In this document: positions 1-8,182 of the stretch, one piece after another
Layout: each line of letters begins with the position of its first letter
How positions within the stretch are numbered: position 1 is the first letter of the stretch
Origin: Sulfurospirillum sp. UBA2217
GTDB lineage: Bacteria; Campylobacterota; Campylobacteria; Campylobacterales; Sulfurospirillaceae
DNA: 64,000 bases
NCBI GenBank assembly: GCA_002328495.1
Contig: DCUJ01000004.1
Location: 99,568-163,567 of the forward strand
Direction: 5' to 3'
Made by a program: the position numbers and the translations under genes
The notes under the pieces: generated by a model
The model's input: only the letters and a program-made list of their open reading frames with translations
What the model was told of the DNA's origin: nothing
The model's database searches: none

Positions 1-185
1 AGATGGTAAGATTTCGCACACTCGGGTGCTATCCTCTTACTGGAGCTGTAAACTCTGAGGCTAGTACACTACCGCAGATAATCCAAGAGATGCTTATATG
101 TACTACTAGTGAAAGACAAGGTAGGCTTATCGATAGTGATGGTGATGCAAGCATGGAAAAAAAGAAGCAAGAAGGGTATTTCTAA
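1..185 (+). CDS. cysD: Sulfate adenylyltransferase subunit 2, C-terminal end (partial)
   Basis: This is the C-terminal end of CysD, the ATP-sulfurylase subunit that makes adenosine 5'-phosphosulfate from sulfate and ATP; its start lies before the window. The visible residues include [14 protein letters not shown] and a terminal [15 protein letters not shown], both typical of the CysD C-terminus (family knowledge). The reading frame is open from base 3. The stop codon TAA at 183-185 shares its last base with the cysN start codon, so the two subunits are translationally coupled, as is normal for this heterodimer. Confidence 0.9.
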   Translation, partial: MVRFRTLGCYPLTGAVNSEASTLPQIIQEMLICTTSERQGRLIDSDGDASMEKKKQEGYF

Positions 186-1657
186 TGGCACATCAATCAG
201 AGTTGATAGCAAAAAATATAGAAGCGTACCTAAAAGAGCATGAAATTAAAGAGATATGTAGGTTTATCACGTGTGGTAGTGTTGATGATGGGAAAAGCAC
301 TCTTATCGGCAGATTGCTTTATGATAGCAAGATGATCTTTGAAGATCAACTCATGGCCATAGAAAAAGATAGTAAAAAACACGGAACTACAGGGGCGAAG
401 ATAGATCTTGCACTTTTAGTTGATGGTTTGGCAAGCGAGAGAGAGCAAGGTATAACGATAGATGTTGCCTATAGATTTTTTTCAACACAGAGGAGAAAGT
501 TTATCATAGCAGATACTCCAGGCCATGAACAATACACTAGAAATATGGCGACAGGAGCGAGTAACGCAGACATCGCCATCATCCTTATCGATGCAAGGCA
601 AGGTGTACTTACCCAAACAAAACGCCACTCATATATCGTTAGTCTTCTTGGGATAAAAAATATCATCGTAGCAATAAATAAAATGGACTTGGTTGATTTT
701 AGTGAAGAAAGATTTGAAGAGATAAAAGCCCAATATGAAAATGAAATCCTCTCTAATCTGAACACTGAACACTTATCACTTAACACTACATACATTCCTA
801 TAAGCGCACTTGATGGAGACAATATAGTCTCAAATTCTGAAAAGTCTCCTTGGTACAAAGATATGCCTTTGATGGAATTGTTAGATACTATTCCACTATC
901 GACTATCGACTATCGACTATCGACTGCAAGCTTTCGCTTGCCCGTTCAGTATGTCAACCGTCCACATCTCAATTTTAGAGGCTTTTGTGGAACCATCGCT
1001 AGTGGAAGTATAAAAGTAGGAGATGCTATCACAGTATTGCCATCTAAAAAAAGTTCAAAAGTGAAAGAGATTGTATTGCCAACGGCAACAAATCTCAATA
1101 CTGAACACTTAACACTTAACACTATAAGCGAAGCTTATGCTCCTATGGCAACAACACTGACGCTTGAAGATGAGATAGATATCTCAAGAGGTGATATGAT
1201 TGTTAAGACGGATGAGCTACCAAATGTGTCAAATGCTTTTAAAGTCATGCTCGTGTGGATGCATGAAAAACCTATGCAAACGGCTACAAGTTATGTGATC
1301 AAAAGAGCAACATCAGTTATAAATGGAGTATTTGAAACGATACAATATAAAAAAGATGTCAATACTTTTGAAGAACTTGAAGCTAAACAGTTAGAACTTA
1401 ATGATATAGCAGAGTGTAGGCTAAAGTTAGATCGTTTTATCGCTATAGATACTTATAAAATGAACAGATATACAGGAAGCTTTGTAGTCATAGATAGATA
1501 TACAAATGAAACAGTGGGAGCAGGGATGATCATCGATTCGATAGAAGCCACTGATAACTTAAAAACTAAGATACACGCTCACTCTCAAGCGGAGAAAGAA
1601 CTCAATGAGTATATTAGAAGAAATTATCCACAATGGCAATGTAAGGTTGTATTGTGA
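185..1657 (+). CDS. cysN: Sulfate adenylyltransferase subunit 1 (GTPase)
   Basis: CysN is the GTPase subunit that drives APS synthesis by CysD. Visible GTPase motifs are GSVDDGKST near residue 33, DTPGH near 110 and NKMD near 165, followed by EF-Tu-like beta-barrel domains. At 490 aa it is slightly longer than the roughly 470 aa I expect. The excess is explained by three insertions made of heptanucleotide tandem repeats (761-788, 895-925, 1097-1124) that keep the frame and encode NTEH-, DYRLST- and NTEHLTL-type stretches. They fall at probable surface loops and the core motifs are intact, so I expect a functional protein. It overlaps the downstream permease by 4 bases. With cysD and the permease it forms a sulfate uptake and activation unit, often seen beside surface-polysaccharide clusters. 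Confidence 0.93.
   Translation: MAHQSELIAKNIEAYLKEHEIKEICRFITCGSVDDGKSTLIGRLLYDSKMIFEDQLMAIEKDSKKHGTTGAKIDLALLVDGLASEREQGITIDVAYRFFSTQRRKFIIADTPGHEQYTRNMATGASNADIAIILIDARQGVLTQTKRHSYIVSLLGIKNIIVAINKMDLVDFSEERFEEIKAQYENEILSNLNTEHLSLNTTYIPISALDGDNIVSNSEKSPWYKDMPLMELLDTIPLSTIDYRLSTASFRLPVQYVNRPHLNFRGFCGTIASGSIKVGDAITVLPSKKSSKVKEIVLPTATNLNTEHLTLNTISEAYAPMATTLTLEDEIDISRGDMIVKTDELPNVSNAFKVMLVWMHEKPMQTATSYVIKRATSVINGVFETIQYKKDVNTFEELEAKQLELNDIAECRLKLDRFIAIDTYKMNRYTGSFVVIDRYTNETVGAGMIIDSIEATDNLKTKIHAHSQAEKELNEYIRRNYPQWQCKVVL
761..788 (+). repeat. Heptanucleotide tandem repeat tract in cysN (about 4 units)
   Basis: Four 7-bp units run end to end: AACACTG, AACACTT, ATCACTT, AACACTA. The tract lies in frame within cysN just before the conserved YIPISAL segment, where homologues normally have no such sequence (family knowledge). 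A near copy sits at 1097-1124. Confidence 0.85.
895..925 (+). repeat. Heptanucleotide tandem repeat tract in cysN (ACTATCG x4 plus ACT)
   Basis: Four perfect ACTATCG units plus a partial fifth. It is followed directly by a small hairpin, GCAAGC-TTTC-GCTTGC (926-941). Both encode an in-frame insertion of the type DYRLSTASF in cysN. Confidence 0.9.
926..941. repeat. 6-bp inverted repeat next to the cysN heptamer tract
   Basis: GCAAGC and GCTTGC are separated by the tetraloop TTTC and abut the ACTATCG repeats inside the cysN coding sequence. It may be part of the same inserted element, since the heptamers and the hairpin together look foreign to the CysN family. Confidence 0.6.
1097..1124 (+). 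repeat. Heptanucleotide tandem repeat tract in cysN (second AACACTT array)
   Basis: Units AATACTG, AACACTT, AACACTT, AACACTA. With the shared AATCT leader the stretch closely matches the tract at 761-788, so the same element appears to have entered cysN twice, in frame both times. Confidence 0.85.
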
Positions 1658-3366
1658 AATATTTTGTAGCATGTTCTATTATAATCCTTTTGGGATTGCT
1701 CATAAAAAATAAACTTAGACCAGCTTTACTCTTTTTTGGGCTTATTCTTGGATACTATTTTTTAGATTTGATTTCTATAGATGCTTTATTAAAAAACTTT
1801 GTCAATCAATCTTTGGTTACTTTAGTTTTATTGCTTATGGTTTCTATCGTTATAGAAAAAACCCTATTTGTTTCTATGCTTTCAGAAAAACTTTTTGAGA
1901 AGTCTCTTTCTAAGTCTGTATTAAAGATGAGTTTTTTTACCTCTTTGCTTTCTGCTTTTTTAAATAATACAGCTGTCGTTGCATCTTTAATGAGTATTGT
2001 AAAACAGAATAAACATCATGCTCCATCAAAGCTTTTACTTCCTCTTTCATATGCAGCTATATTTGGGGGAACAATCACTCTTGTAGGGACGTCAACAAAC
2101 CTCATAGTCAATGGCTTTGTCATAGAACGGGGACTACCATCTTTAGAGATGTTTGATTTTATCTATGTTGGGGTACCATTGGCGCTCATAGGCTCTTTTG
2201 TTTTAGTTTTTATCACACGTTTTTTACCAGAACAAAAAAACGAGACTACTTTCGAAAGTTATTTCATCGAAGCAAAGCTCATAAAAGGCTCTCCACTTAT
2301 TGGAAGAAGTATTAAAGCAAATGGCTTACGAAATTTAGAGTATCTTTTTTTAAGTGAGATTTTAAGACAAGAGCATATTATCTCTCCTGTGCACCCAGAT
2401 GAGATACTCCAAGAAGAGGATATTCTTATCTTTAGTGGAGATATAAAAGAAATATCACTATTAGAAAAGTTCAAAGGGTTAGAGCTTCTACATGTAAAGC
2501 ATGAACTGGCATCAAATTTAGTAGAAGCTATTATCTCTCATGAGTCTACTTTGGTTGGTAAAAGTATAAAAGATGTGAATTTTAGAACAAAGTTTGATGC
2601 TTCAGTTATTGCTATTAAAAGAGGGGAGGAAAAGCTCTCGGGAAAAATAGCTGAAGCAACCCTTTGTACAGGAGATAGCTTAGTGTTAGCTGTAGGAAAT
2701 GACTTTTATCAAAGAGATAATTTGAAAAAAAACTTTTATTTTTTGAATAATCTAAAAGTCAACGAAAAGCTTTCGAAAATACAAAGTATCTTGGTTTTAA
2801 TTGGGTTTGTTGGAGTCATTTTGCTGAGTGTTTTTAAAATCTTCTCTTTGTTAAAAGGACTTTTTATCTTACTTGTAGGGTTTGTTGTTTATAAAATGCT
2901 TAGTTTTGATGAGATAAAAAGAAGGTTTCCGTATGATTTAGTGCTTATTATAGGTTCTGCTCTTGGTATCTCAGGTGTTATCATCGATACAGGTTTAGCA
3001 CAACTTATAGCAAATTTTCTTGTACAAATATTCGGAGGATTTGGGGTATATGGAACGTTCTTTGCAATCTATATATTTACAGCTTTACTAACAGAAATCA
3101 TCACCAACAATGCTGCTGCTGCTCTTGCTTTCCCTATAGCTTACTCTACAGCCCTTTCGCTTGATGTAAGCTATCTACCATTTGTTATGGCTGTCGCTTA
3201 TGGCGCAAGTGCTAGTTTTTTAACACCTTATGGTTATCAAACGAATCTTATGGTGGCAAGTGTAGGAGGCTATAATTTTAAAACATTTTTAAAAAGTGGG
3301 GCTGTGATTTCGATTGTGCATGGTTTGGTAGTTATTCTACTGATACCAATATTTTTTAAGTTTTGA
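1654..3366 (+). CDS. SLC13-type anion permease with two TrkA-C (RCK_C) domains
   Basis: A 570-aa polytopic inner-membrane carrier of the SLC13/SAC1 type. Hydrophobic segments fill residues 1-190 and about 370-570. The middle (about 195-365) is hydrophilic and reads as two RCK_C/TrkA-C regulatory domains, with GSPLIGRSIK and ESTLVGKSIK as their repeated signatures. Motifs LNNTAVVASL and TSTNLIVNG in the first half and ITNNAAAALAFP in the second match the two substrate-binding hairpins of the DASS/SLC13 fold. The start is GTG, overlapping the cysN stop by 4 bases. From the cysDN context sulfate is the likely substrate, which is inference; dicarboxylates are an alternative. Confidence 0.85.
   Translation: MKYFVACSIIILLGLLIKNKLRPALLFFGLILGYYFLDLISIDALLKNFVNQSLVTLVLLLMVSIVIEKTLFVSMLSEKLFEKSLSKSVLKMSFFTSLLSAFLNNTAVVASLMSIVKQNKHHAPSKLLLPLSYAAIFGGTITLVGTSTNLIVNGFVIERGLPSLEMFDFIYVGVPLALIGSFVLVFITRFLPEQKNETTFESYFIEAKLIKGSPLIGRSIKANGLRNLEYLFLSEILRQEHIISPVHPDEILQEEDILIFSGDIKEISLLEKFKGLELLHVKHELASNLVEAIISHESTLVGKSIKDVNFRTKFDASVIAIKRGEEKLSGKIAEATLCTGDSLVLAVGNDFYQRDNLKKNFYFLNNLKVNEKLSKIQSILVLIGFVGVILLSVFKIFSLLKGLFILLVGFVVYKMLSFDEIKRRFPYDLVLIIGSALGISGVIIDTGLAQLIANFLVQIFGGFGVYGTFFAIYIFTALLTEIITNNAAAALAFPIAYSTALSLDVSYLPFVMAVAYGASASFLTPYGYQTNLMVASVGGYNFKTFLKSGAVISIVHGLVVILLIPIFFKF
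2488..2497. repeat. Near-match (9/10) to the iterated palindrome
   Basis: CTACATGTAA, one mismatch, inside the permease gene and reading LHV. Confidence 0.6.
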
Positions 3367-4221
3367 GGATAAAAATGGAAAATATTTTAGAATTAATCGG
3401 TCGAGAAAAACAACTTTTCCAAGAAGATGTTTCAACTCATGAAGAACAATTATCATACATCGTCTCTAGCTCCTCTTTTTTAGTGCTTGGCGGTGCAGGT
3501 AGCATTGGTCAGGCCGTTACTAAAGAGATTTTTAAACGAAATCCAAAGAAGTTACACGTGGTGGATATCAGCGAAAATAATATGGTTGAATTGGTACGTG
3601 ATATACGAAGTTCTATGGGCTATATTGAGGGGGATTTTCAAACTTTTGCACTGGATATTGGAAGCATAGAGTACGACGCCTTTATCGAAGCGGATGGTAA
3701 GTATGATTATGTATTAAACCTTTCTGCCTTAAAGCATGTGAGAAGTGAAAAAGACCCTTTTACGCTTATGCGTATGATTGATGTGAACATTTTTAATACC
3801 GACAAAACTTTGCAACAAGCCATTGATAAGGGTTCTAAAAAATACTTTTGTGTCTCAACCGATAAAACAGCCAATCCTGTTAATATGATGGGAGCAAGCA
3901 AACGCATCATGGAGATGTTTTTGATGCGCAAAAATCTTCATATAGACATTTCAACAGCACGATTTGCCAATGTTGCTTTCAGTGATGGCTCATTGCTTCA
4001 TGGCTTTAATCAGCGTCTTGCCAAATCTCAACCCATCGTTGCCCCCAATGATATTAAACGCTATTTTGTGACACCTCAAGAATCAGGTGAACTGTGTTTG
4101 ATGAGCTGTGTTTTTGGTGAAAATCGTGATATTTTCTTTCCAAAACTCAGCGAAGAGTTGCACTTAATAACCTTTGCAGAAATAGCCGTTAAATATCTTA
4201 AAGAGCGTGGCTTTGAAGCCT

Positions 4222-4231
4222 TTACATGTAA
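4222..4231. repeat. Iterated palindrome TTACATGTAA, copy 1
   Basis: Exact copy inside the legB remnant, reading F-T-C-K. The intact legB paralogue has a different sequence here and codes Y-L-C-E. Confidence 0.9.
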
Positions 4232-4260
4232 AGATGAAGATGAAGCAAGAAATTTTTTCA

Positions 4261-4288
4261 TTCAAAACTCAAAACTCAAAACTCAAAA
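4261..4288 (+). repeat. Heptanucleotide tandem repeat at the legB frameshift
   Basis: Units TTCAAAA, CTCAAAA, CTCAAAA, CTCAAAA. The tract replaces about ten residues that are present in the intact paralogue (around KTLPALGK). Its length leaves the downstream sequence in the wrong frame by a shift that exactly one extra 7-bp unit would correct. Confidence 0.9.
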
Positions 4289-4572
4289 AGATGGCCTTGT
4301 TTGTTTACTAGCAGTGATACCACTGGGGAGAAAGATTTTGAAGAGTTTTTTACAGAAAATGAGACATTGGATATGGCTCGTTTCAACAATCTTGGTATAA
4401 TTAAGAACGAACCTCTCTTTGATGAGGAAAGGCTGGGTCATTTTACGCAAACCATAGAAGCGATGAAAGCAGCCAAATCTTGGTACAAAGATGACATTGT
4501 GCATCTTTTTCATGAGATGATTCCCAATTTTGGGCACAAAGAAACAGGTAAATACCTCGATGGGAAAAGGTA

Positions 4573-4887
4573 ATGTATGAAAAGATAGTGTCATTTATCC
4601 AAGATACCTTTAATACGAAAAATTTCATTCCTTTGCATGAGCCTCGCTTTTGTGGAAATGAAAAAAAGTATCTGAGTGAGTGCATTGATTCAACTTTCGT
4701 TTCGAGTGTAGGCGCGTATGTGGATCGGTTTGAGAAGGAGTTTGCTTCGTATGTGGGAAGTCAATATGCTATCGCAACAGTCAATGGCACGGCGGCTTTA
4801 CATGTAAGTTTAGTGTTAATGGGTGTGGAAAAAGATGATGAAGTCATCACGCAGCCTTTGACATTTATTGCTACTTGGTCACTATAA
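4573..4887 (+). pseudogene. Truncated copy of legC (aminotransferase), N-terminal fragment
   Basis: About 100 residues match the start of the intact LegC at 9365: FIPLHEPRF, GNEKKYL, a CIDSTFVSSVG block, and TVNGTAALHVSL. The match ends after QPLTFIAT at about 4872, where LegC would continue into its PLP-binding core. The sequence then switches abruptly to an unrelated HTH fragment. No PLP-binding lysine remains, so the product cannot be active. It follows the legB remnant with a TAATG overlap, the same junction as in the intact pair, which shows that both came from one older legionaminic operon. Confidence 0.88.
4798..4807. repeat. Iterated palindrome, copy 2
   Basis: Exact copy in the legC fragment, reading L-H-V. 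The AT-rich paralogue encodes the similar L-H-I here with different bases. Confidence 0.9.
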
Positions 4888-5138
4888 GTTATGAGAAGCA
4901 AAAAGTATTTTCTGATGACAATGTCGGAGCAAATGAAGTGTTTGAATACATAAAAACAAATCAGCCAGTAAAAGCAAACACGATAGCACATAACTTTCCA
5001 AATGTGACACAAAGGACTATAGAAAGATATCTCAAACAACTCAAAGATGAAGCCAAAATAGAATTCAAAGGAAGCCCAAAAACAGGAGGGTATGTGGTCA
5101 TGGAAAGATGGGCTACTAGAAAGAATGGGAGACAATAG
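4875..5138 (+). pseudogene. C-terminal winged-helix remnant of an AlbA_2/COG2865-type regulator
   Basis: An 87-codon open stretch, TTG at 4875, with DNVGANEVFEYIKTNQPVKA, QRTIERYLKQLKDEAKIEF and GSPKTGGYVV. This pattern (a helix-turn-helix, then TIER..KKL and KTGGY) is typical of the C-terminus of COG2865 proteins with an AlbA_2 N-domain, but the AlbA_2 and ATPase-like domains are missing. It is joined directly to the broken legC fragment, so the junction near 4875 is a deletion or recombination point. It could still be translated as a small DNA-binding protein. A whole member of the family lies at 32087-33391. Confidence 0.6.
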
Positions 5139-5140
5139 AA

Positions 5141-6448
5141 ATGGATTTTGATAGACAACACATGAGTCAAAATATGACTAAGCAAAAATATATCACAATA
5201 CACAATTTTAAATTAGCAATAATTGGCTTAGGCTACGTTGGGCTTCCACTGGCTCATGCTTTTAGTAGCAAGTATGAAGTAGTGGGGTTTGATATCTCTG
5301 CTTGGCGCATAGAAGAGCTTCAAAGAGGCTATGACAGAACGCTTGAATTAGATGAAAAGCAAGTAAATGAAGCACTTAAAAATGGCATGAAATTTACCTT
5401 GCAGCTACAAGATATAAGAGATTGCAATATCTATATAGTAACAGTTCCAACGCCTATAGATAAACATAAAAAACCAGACCTAACACCGCTCATGAAAGCA
5501 AGTGAAACCATAGGTAAAGTGCTCAAAAAAGATGACATAGTTATCTATGAATCCACAGTATATCCTGGTGCTACAGAAGAAGATTGTGTACCAATTTTAG
5601 AAAAGTTTTCTAATCTAAAATTCAATGTTGATTTCTTTTGTGGATACAGTCCTGAAAGAATTAATCCAGGTGATAAAGAGCATACGGTGACAAAAATCCT
5701 GAAAGTTACATCTGGTTCAACTCCTGAAATAGGTAAAAAAGTCGATGAACTCTATGCAAGTATTATTACAGCAGGAACACATTTAGCACCTACTATAAAA
5801 GTAGCAGAAGCAGCAAAAGTAATAGAAAATTCTCAAAGAGATATAAACATAGCATTTGTAAATGAGTTAGCGATTATCTTTAATAAACTTGGAATAAATA
5901 CAAATGATGTATTAGCAGCAGCAGGAACAAAATGGAACTTCTTACCATTTAAACCAGGACTTGTAGGTGGACACTGCATAGGTGTAGATCCATACTACCT
6001 GACGCACAAAGCTCAAAGTATTGGTTATAATCCAGAGATTATTCTAGCAGGAAGAAGACTAAATAATAATATGGGAATCTATGTAGCAAATCAAGTAATA
6101 AAACTTATGATAAAAAAAGGTCATAAGATAGAGGGGTCTAAAGTTTTAGTTCTTGGAATTACTTTTAAAGAAAATTGTCCAGATATAAGAAATAGTAGAG
6201 TCATAGATGTGATAGAAGAACTTCAAGAGTTTGGATGTAATATAGATGTGTATGACCCATGGGCAGATGCAGATGAAGTGAAATATGAGTATAACTTAGA
6301 ACTCTCATGTGAACTTGATATATTAAAATATGAAGCAATAATTTTAGCTGTAGCACACAATCAGTTTAAAGAATTGAAACCAAAAACAGATGATAATGTT
6401 GTGTTTGATGTTAAATCTGTTTTAGATGAAACTGACGGAAGATTATAA
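5141..6448 (+). CDS. UDP-N-acetylhexosamine 6-dehydrogenase (WbpO/TviB-like)
   Basis: A nucleotide-sugar dehydrogenase of the UDP-glucose/GDP-mannose dehydrogenase superfamily that would oxidise C6 of a UDP-sugar twice to give a uronic acid. Visible are the NAD-binding [13 protein letters not shown] near residue 32, the substrate-domain [17 protein letters not shown], and the active-site block [15 protein letters not shown] whose Cys is the catalytic thiol. The best match in memory is the WbpO/TviB group acting on UDP-GlcNAc or UDP-GalNAc, but the substrate is inferred. The N-terminus has about 25 extra residues before the Rossmann strand, so a later start is possible; a GGGAGA motif supports ATG 5141. 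It begins the AT-rich part of the cluster. Confidence 0.85.
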   Translation: MDFDRQHMSQNMTKQKYITIHNFKLAIIGLGYVGLPLAHAFSSKYEVVGFDISAWRIEELQRGYDRTLELDEKQVNEALKNGMKFTLQLQDIRDCNIYIVTVPTPIDKHKKPDLTPLMKASETIGKVLKKDDIVIYESTVYPGATEEDCVPILEKFSNLKFNVDFFCGYSPERINPGDKEHTVTKILKVTSGSTPEIGKKVDELYASIITAGTHLAPTIKVAEAAKVIENSQRDINIAFVNELAIIFNKLGINTNDVLAAAGTKWNFLPFKPGLVGGHCIGVDPYYLTHKAQSIGYNPEIILAGRRLNNNMGIYVANQVIKLMIKKGHKIEGSKVLVLGITFKENCPDIRNSRVIDVIEELQEFGCNIDVYDPWADADEVKYEYNLELSCELDILKYEAIILAVAHNQFKELKPKTDDNVVFDVKSVLDETDGRL

Positions 6449-6451
6449 TAT

Positions 6452-8182
6452 ATGATTGATATTTATAAAAAAATCTGGACTCTCCTAAATTCTCATGAGA
6501 AAAATAGAGCTATACTTTTGTTACTCTTAATGATTCTTATGGCATTCTTTGAAGTACTTGGTGTGGGTTCTATCATGCCATTTTTGTCAGTGCTTGGTAA
6601 TCCTGAGACAATAGAAACAAATGAATACTTAAATACAGTATATATCTATCTAAGTTTTGAAGATAAAGATTCTTTTCTCATGTTTTTAGGTCTTTTTAGT
6701 CTTTTTATACTTTTATCAAGTGCTGTAGTTAGAAGTATTGCTAGCTATGCAAAATTTAGATTTTCAAACTTACGAAGACATACCTTAGGACAAAAACTTT
6801 TAAAAAAATATTTACATCAGCCTTACAGCTTTTTTCTTTCACGAAATAGTAGTGATGTAAGTAAGGTGATCCTTTCTGAAACAGACTTAGCTATTAATCA
6901 GGCAATATTACCTGCACTAAATCTTTTGACATATTCAATCCTCTCCTTAGCCCTTATTGGATTTTTAGTGGCGGTTGACCCTGTGCTTGCTTTCATACTT
7001 GCTGTAATATTTGGTGGATTTTATATAGTGATGTATATGACAGTGAGAAAATATTTAACTCACATAGGAGAAAAAAGAAACAAGGCTAACTCACTAAGAT
7101 TTAAAATAACTTCTGAAACTATAGGTGGGATAAAAGACCTTAAAGTTTTAGGAAGAGAAAAGGTATATCTTGATAGTTTTACAAAGCCTTCTTATGAATT
7201 TTCTCACTTTACAGCTACCAGCCAAACACTTTCTGAAGTACCTCAGTTTTTAGTAGAAGTGATAGCTTTTGGAGCATTATTAGCAATGGCTATGTATTCC
7301 CTCGCTGGTGATGATGCAGATATAGGTAGTTTACTTCCAGTACTAGGACTATATGCTCTAGGTGCACTCAAGCTAAAGCCAGCAGTTAATAATATATATC
7401 AATCAATAGCAACAATGAAATTTGGAGCTTCAGCAGTAGATAACATAATCAATGATCTCAAAGACTCAGGGAAAAGTGTAGAGATAACAAATGAAAATAA
7501 AAGACTTAAGTTGAAAAAGAATCTTAAATTAAAAGAGATAACATTTAGCTATCCAGATACTTCAATACCAGCACTTCAAAATATAAATATAGATATAAAA
7601 GCTAATACCACAGTAGGTATTATAGGTACAACAGGAGCAGGAAAAAGTACACTAGTGGATATGATACTGGGATTATTAGACCCTACAATTGGGGAGATTA
7701 GCATCGATAATGAAAAACTACATGAAGACAATATCAGACAGTGGCAAAATTCTATAGGTTATGTGCCTCAAAGTATATTTTTGTCAGATGACACCATCGC
7801 TAGCAACATAGCTTTTGGAATAGAAAAAGAATCAATTGATATGGCACAAGTAGAACAAGTAGCCAAACTGGCACAGGTACATGAGTTCGTAACTAAACAA
7901 GATAAAGGCTACGATACTATTATCGGTGAGCGAGGAGTTAGACTATCTGGTGGACAGCGACAAAGACTAGGAATAGCTAGAGCACTCTATCATAATCCAG
8001 AGTTGCTAGTGCTAGATGAAGCTACTAGTGCACTTGATAATACTACAGAAGCAGAGGTGATGAAAGCCATAGATAACATGAGCAGAAGTAAGACTATCAT
8101 AATGATAGCTCACAGACTTAGTACTGTGGAGCGATGTGATAAGATTATAAAACTTGAAGATGGAGTGATCGTTGATGAATAA
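6452..8182 (+). CDS. ABC-type lipid-linked oligosaccharide flippase (PglK-like)
   Basis: A 576-aa half-transporter: six membrane segments in residues 1-320 fused to an ATPase domain. Walker A GTTGAGKST lies near 393, the signature LSGGQRQRLGIARAL near 499 and Walker B LLVLDEATSALD near 520, with a switch His in IMIAHRLST. Length, domain order and the FEVLGVGSIMPFL opening resemble PglK/WlaB, which flips undecaprenyl-PP-linked glycans in Campylobacter. I find no Wzx in the cluster, so this is the only visible candidate to move the repeat unit across the inner membrane (inference). It overlaps legB by 8 bases and probably belongs to the same transcript. Confidence 0.82.
   Translation: MIDIYKKIWTLLNSHEKNRAILLLLLMILMAFFEVLGVGSIMPFLSVLGNPETIETNEYLNTVYIYLSFEDKDSFLMFLGLFSLFILLSSAVVRSIASYAKFRFSNLRRHTLGQKLLKKYLHQPYSFFLSRNSSDVSKVILSETDLAINQAILPALNLLTYSILSLALIGFLVAVDPVLAFILAVIFGGFYIVMYMTVRKYLTHIGEKRNKANSLRFKITSETIGGIKDLKVLGREKVYLDSFTKPSYEFSHFTATSQTLSEVPQFLVEVIAFGALLAMAMYSLAGDDADIGSLLPVLGLYALGALKLKPAVNNIYQSIATMKFGASAVDNIINDLKDSGKSVEITNENKRLKLKKNLKLKEITFSYPDTSIPALQNINIDIKANTTVGIIGTTGAGKSTLVDMILGLLDPTIGEISIDNEKLHEDNIRQWQNSIGYVPQSIFLSDDTIASNIAFGIEKESIDMAQVEQVAKLAQVHEFVTKQDKGYDTIIGERGVRLSGGQRQRLGIARALYHNPELLVLDEATSALDNTTEAEVMKAIDNMSRSKTIIMIAHRLSTVERCDKIIKLEDGVIVDE

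Larger units (their letters stand above)
3375..4573 (+). pseudogene. Frameshifted copy of legB (sugar-nucleotide 4,6-dehydratase)
   Basis: This is a second copy of the legB gene found at 8175-9365. I prefer ATG 3375 (MENILELIG) over the in-frame TTG at 3363, because GAGG at 3365-3368 is correctly spaced and the intact copy starts the same way. The frame runs well to about residue 300, including GGAGSIGQAVTKEIF and FCVSTDKTANPVNMM. It then meets four CTCAAAA-type heptamers (4261-4288), after which the true frame is displaced. The C-terminal part continues in another frame (from 4292: WPCLFTSSDTTGEK) to the stop at 4573. Gaining one heptamer or losing two would restore the frame, so it could be a slippage-controlled gene. 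The truncated neighbour makes simple decay more likely. Base composition is host-like, unlike the AT-rich intact copy. Confidence 0.85.
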
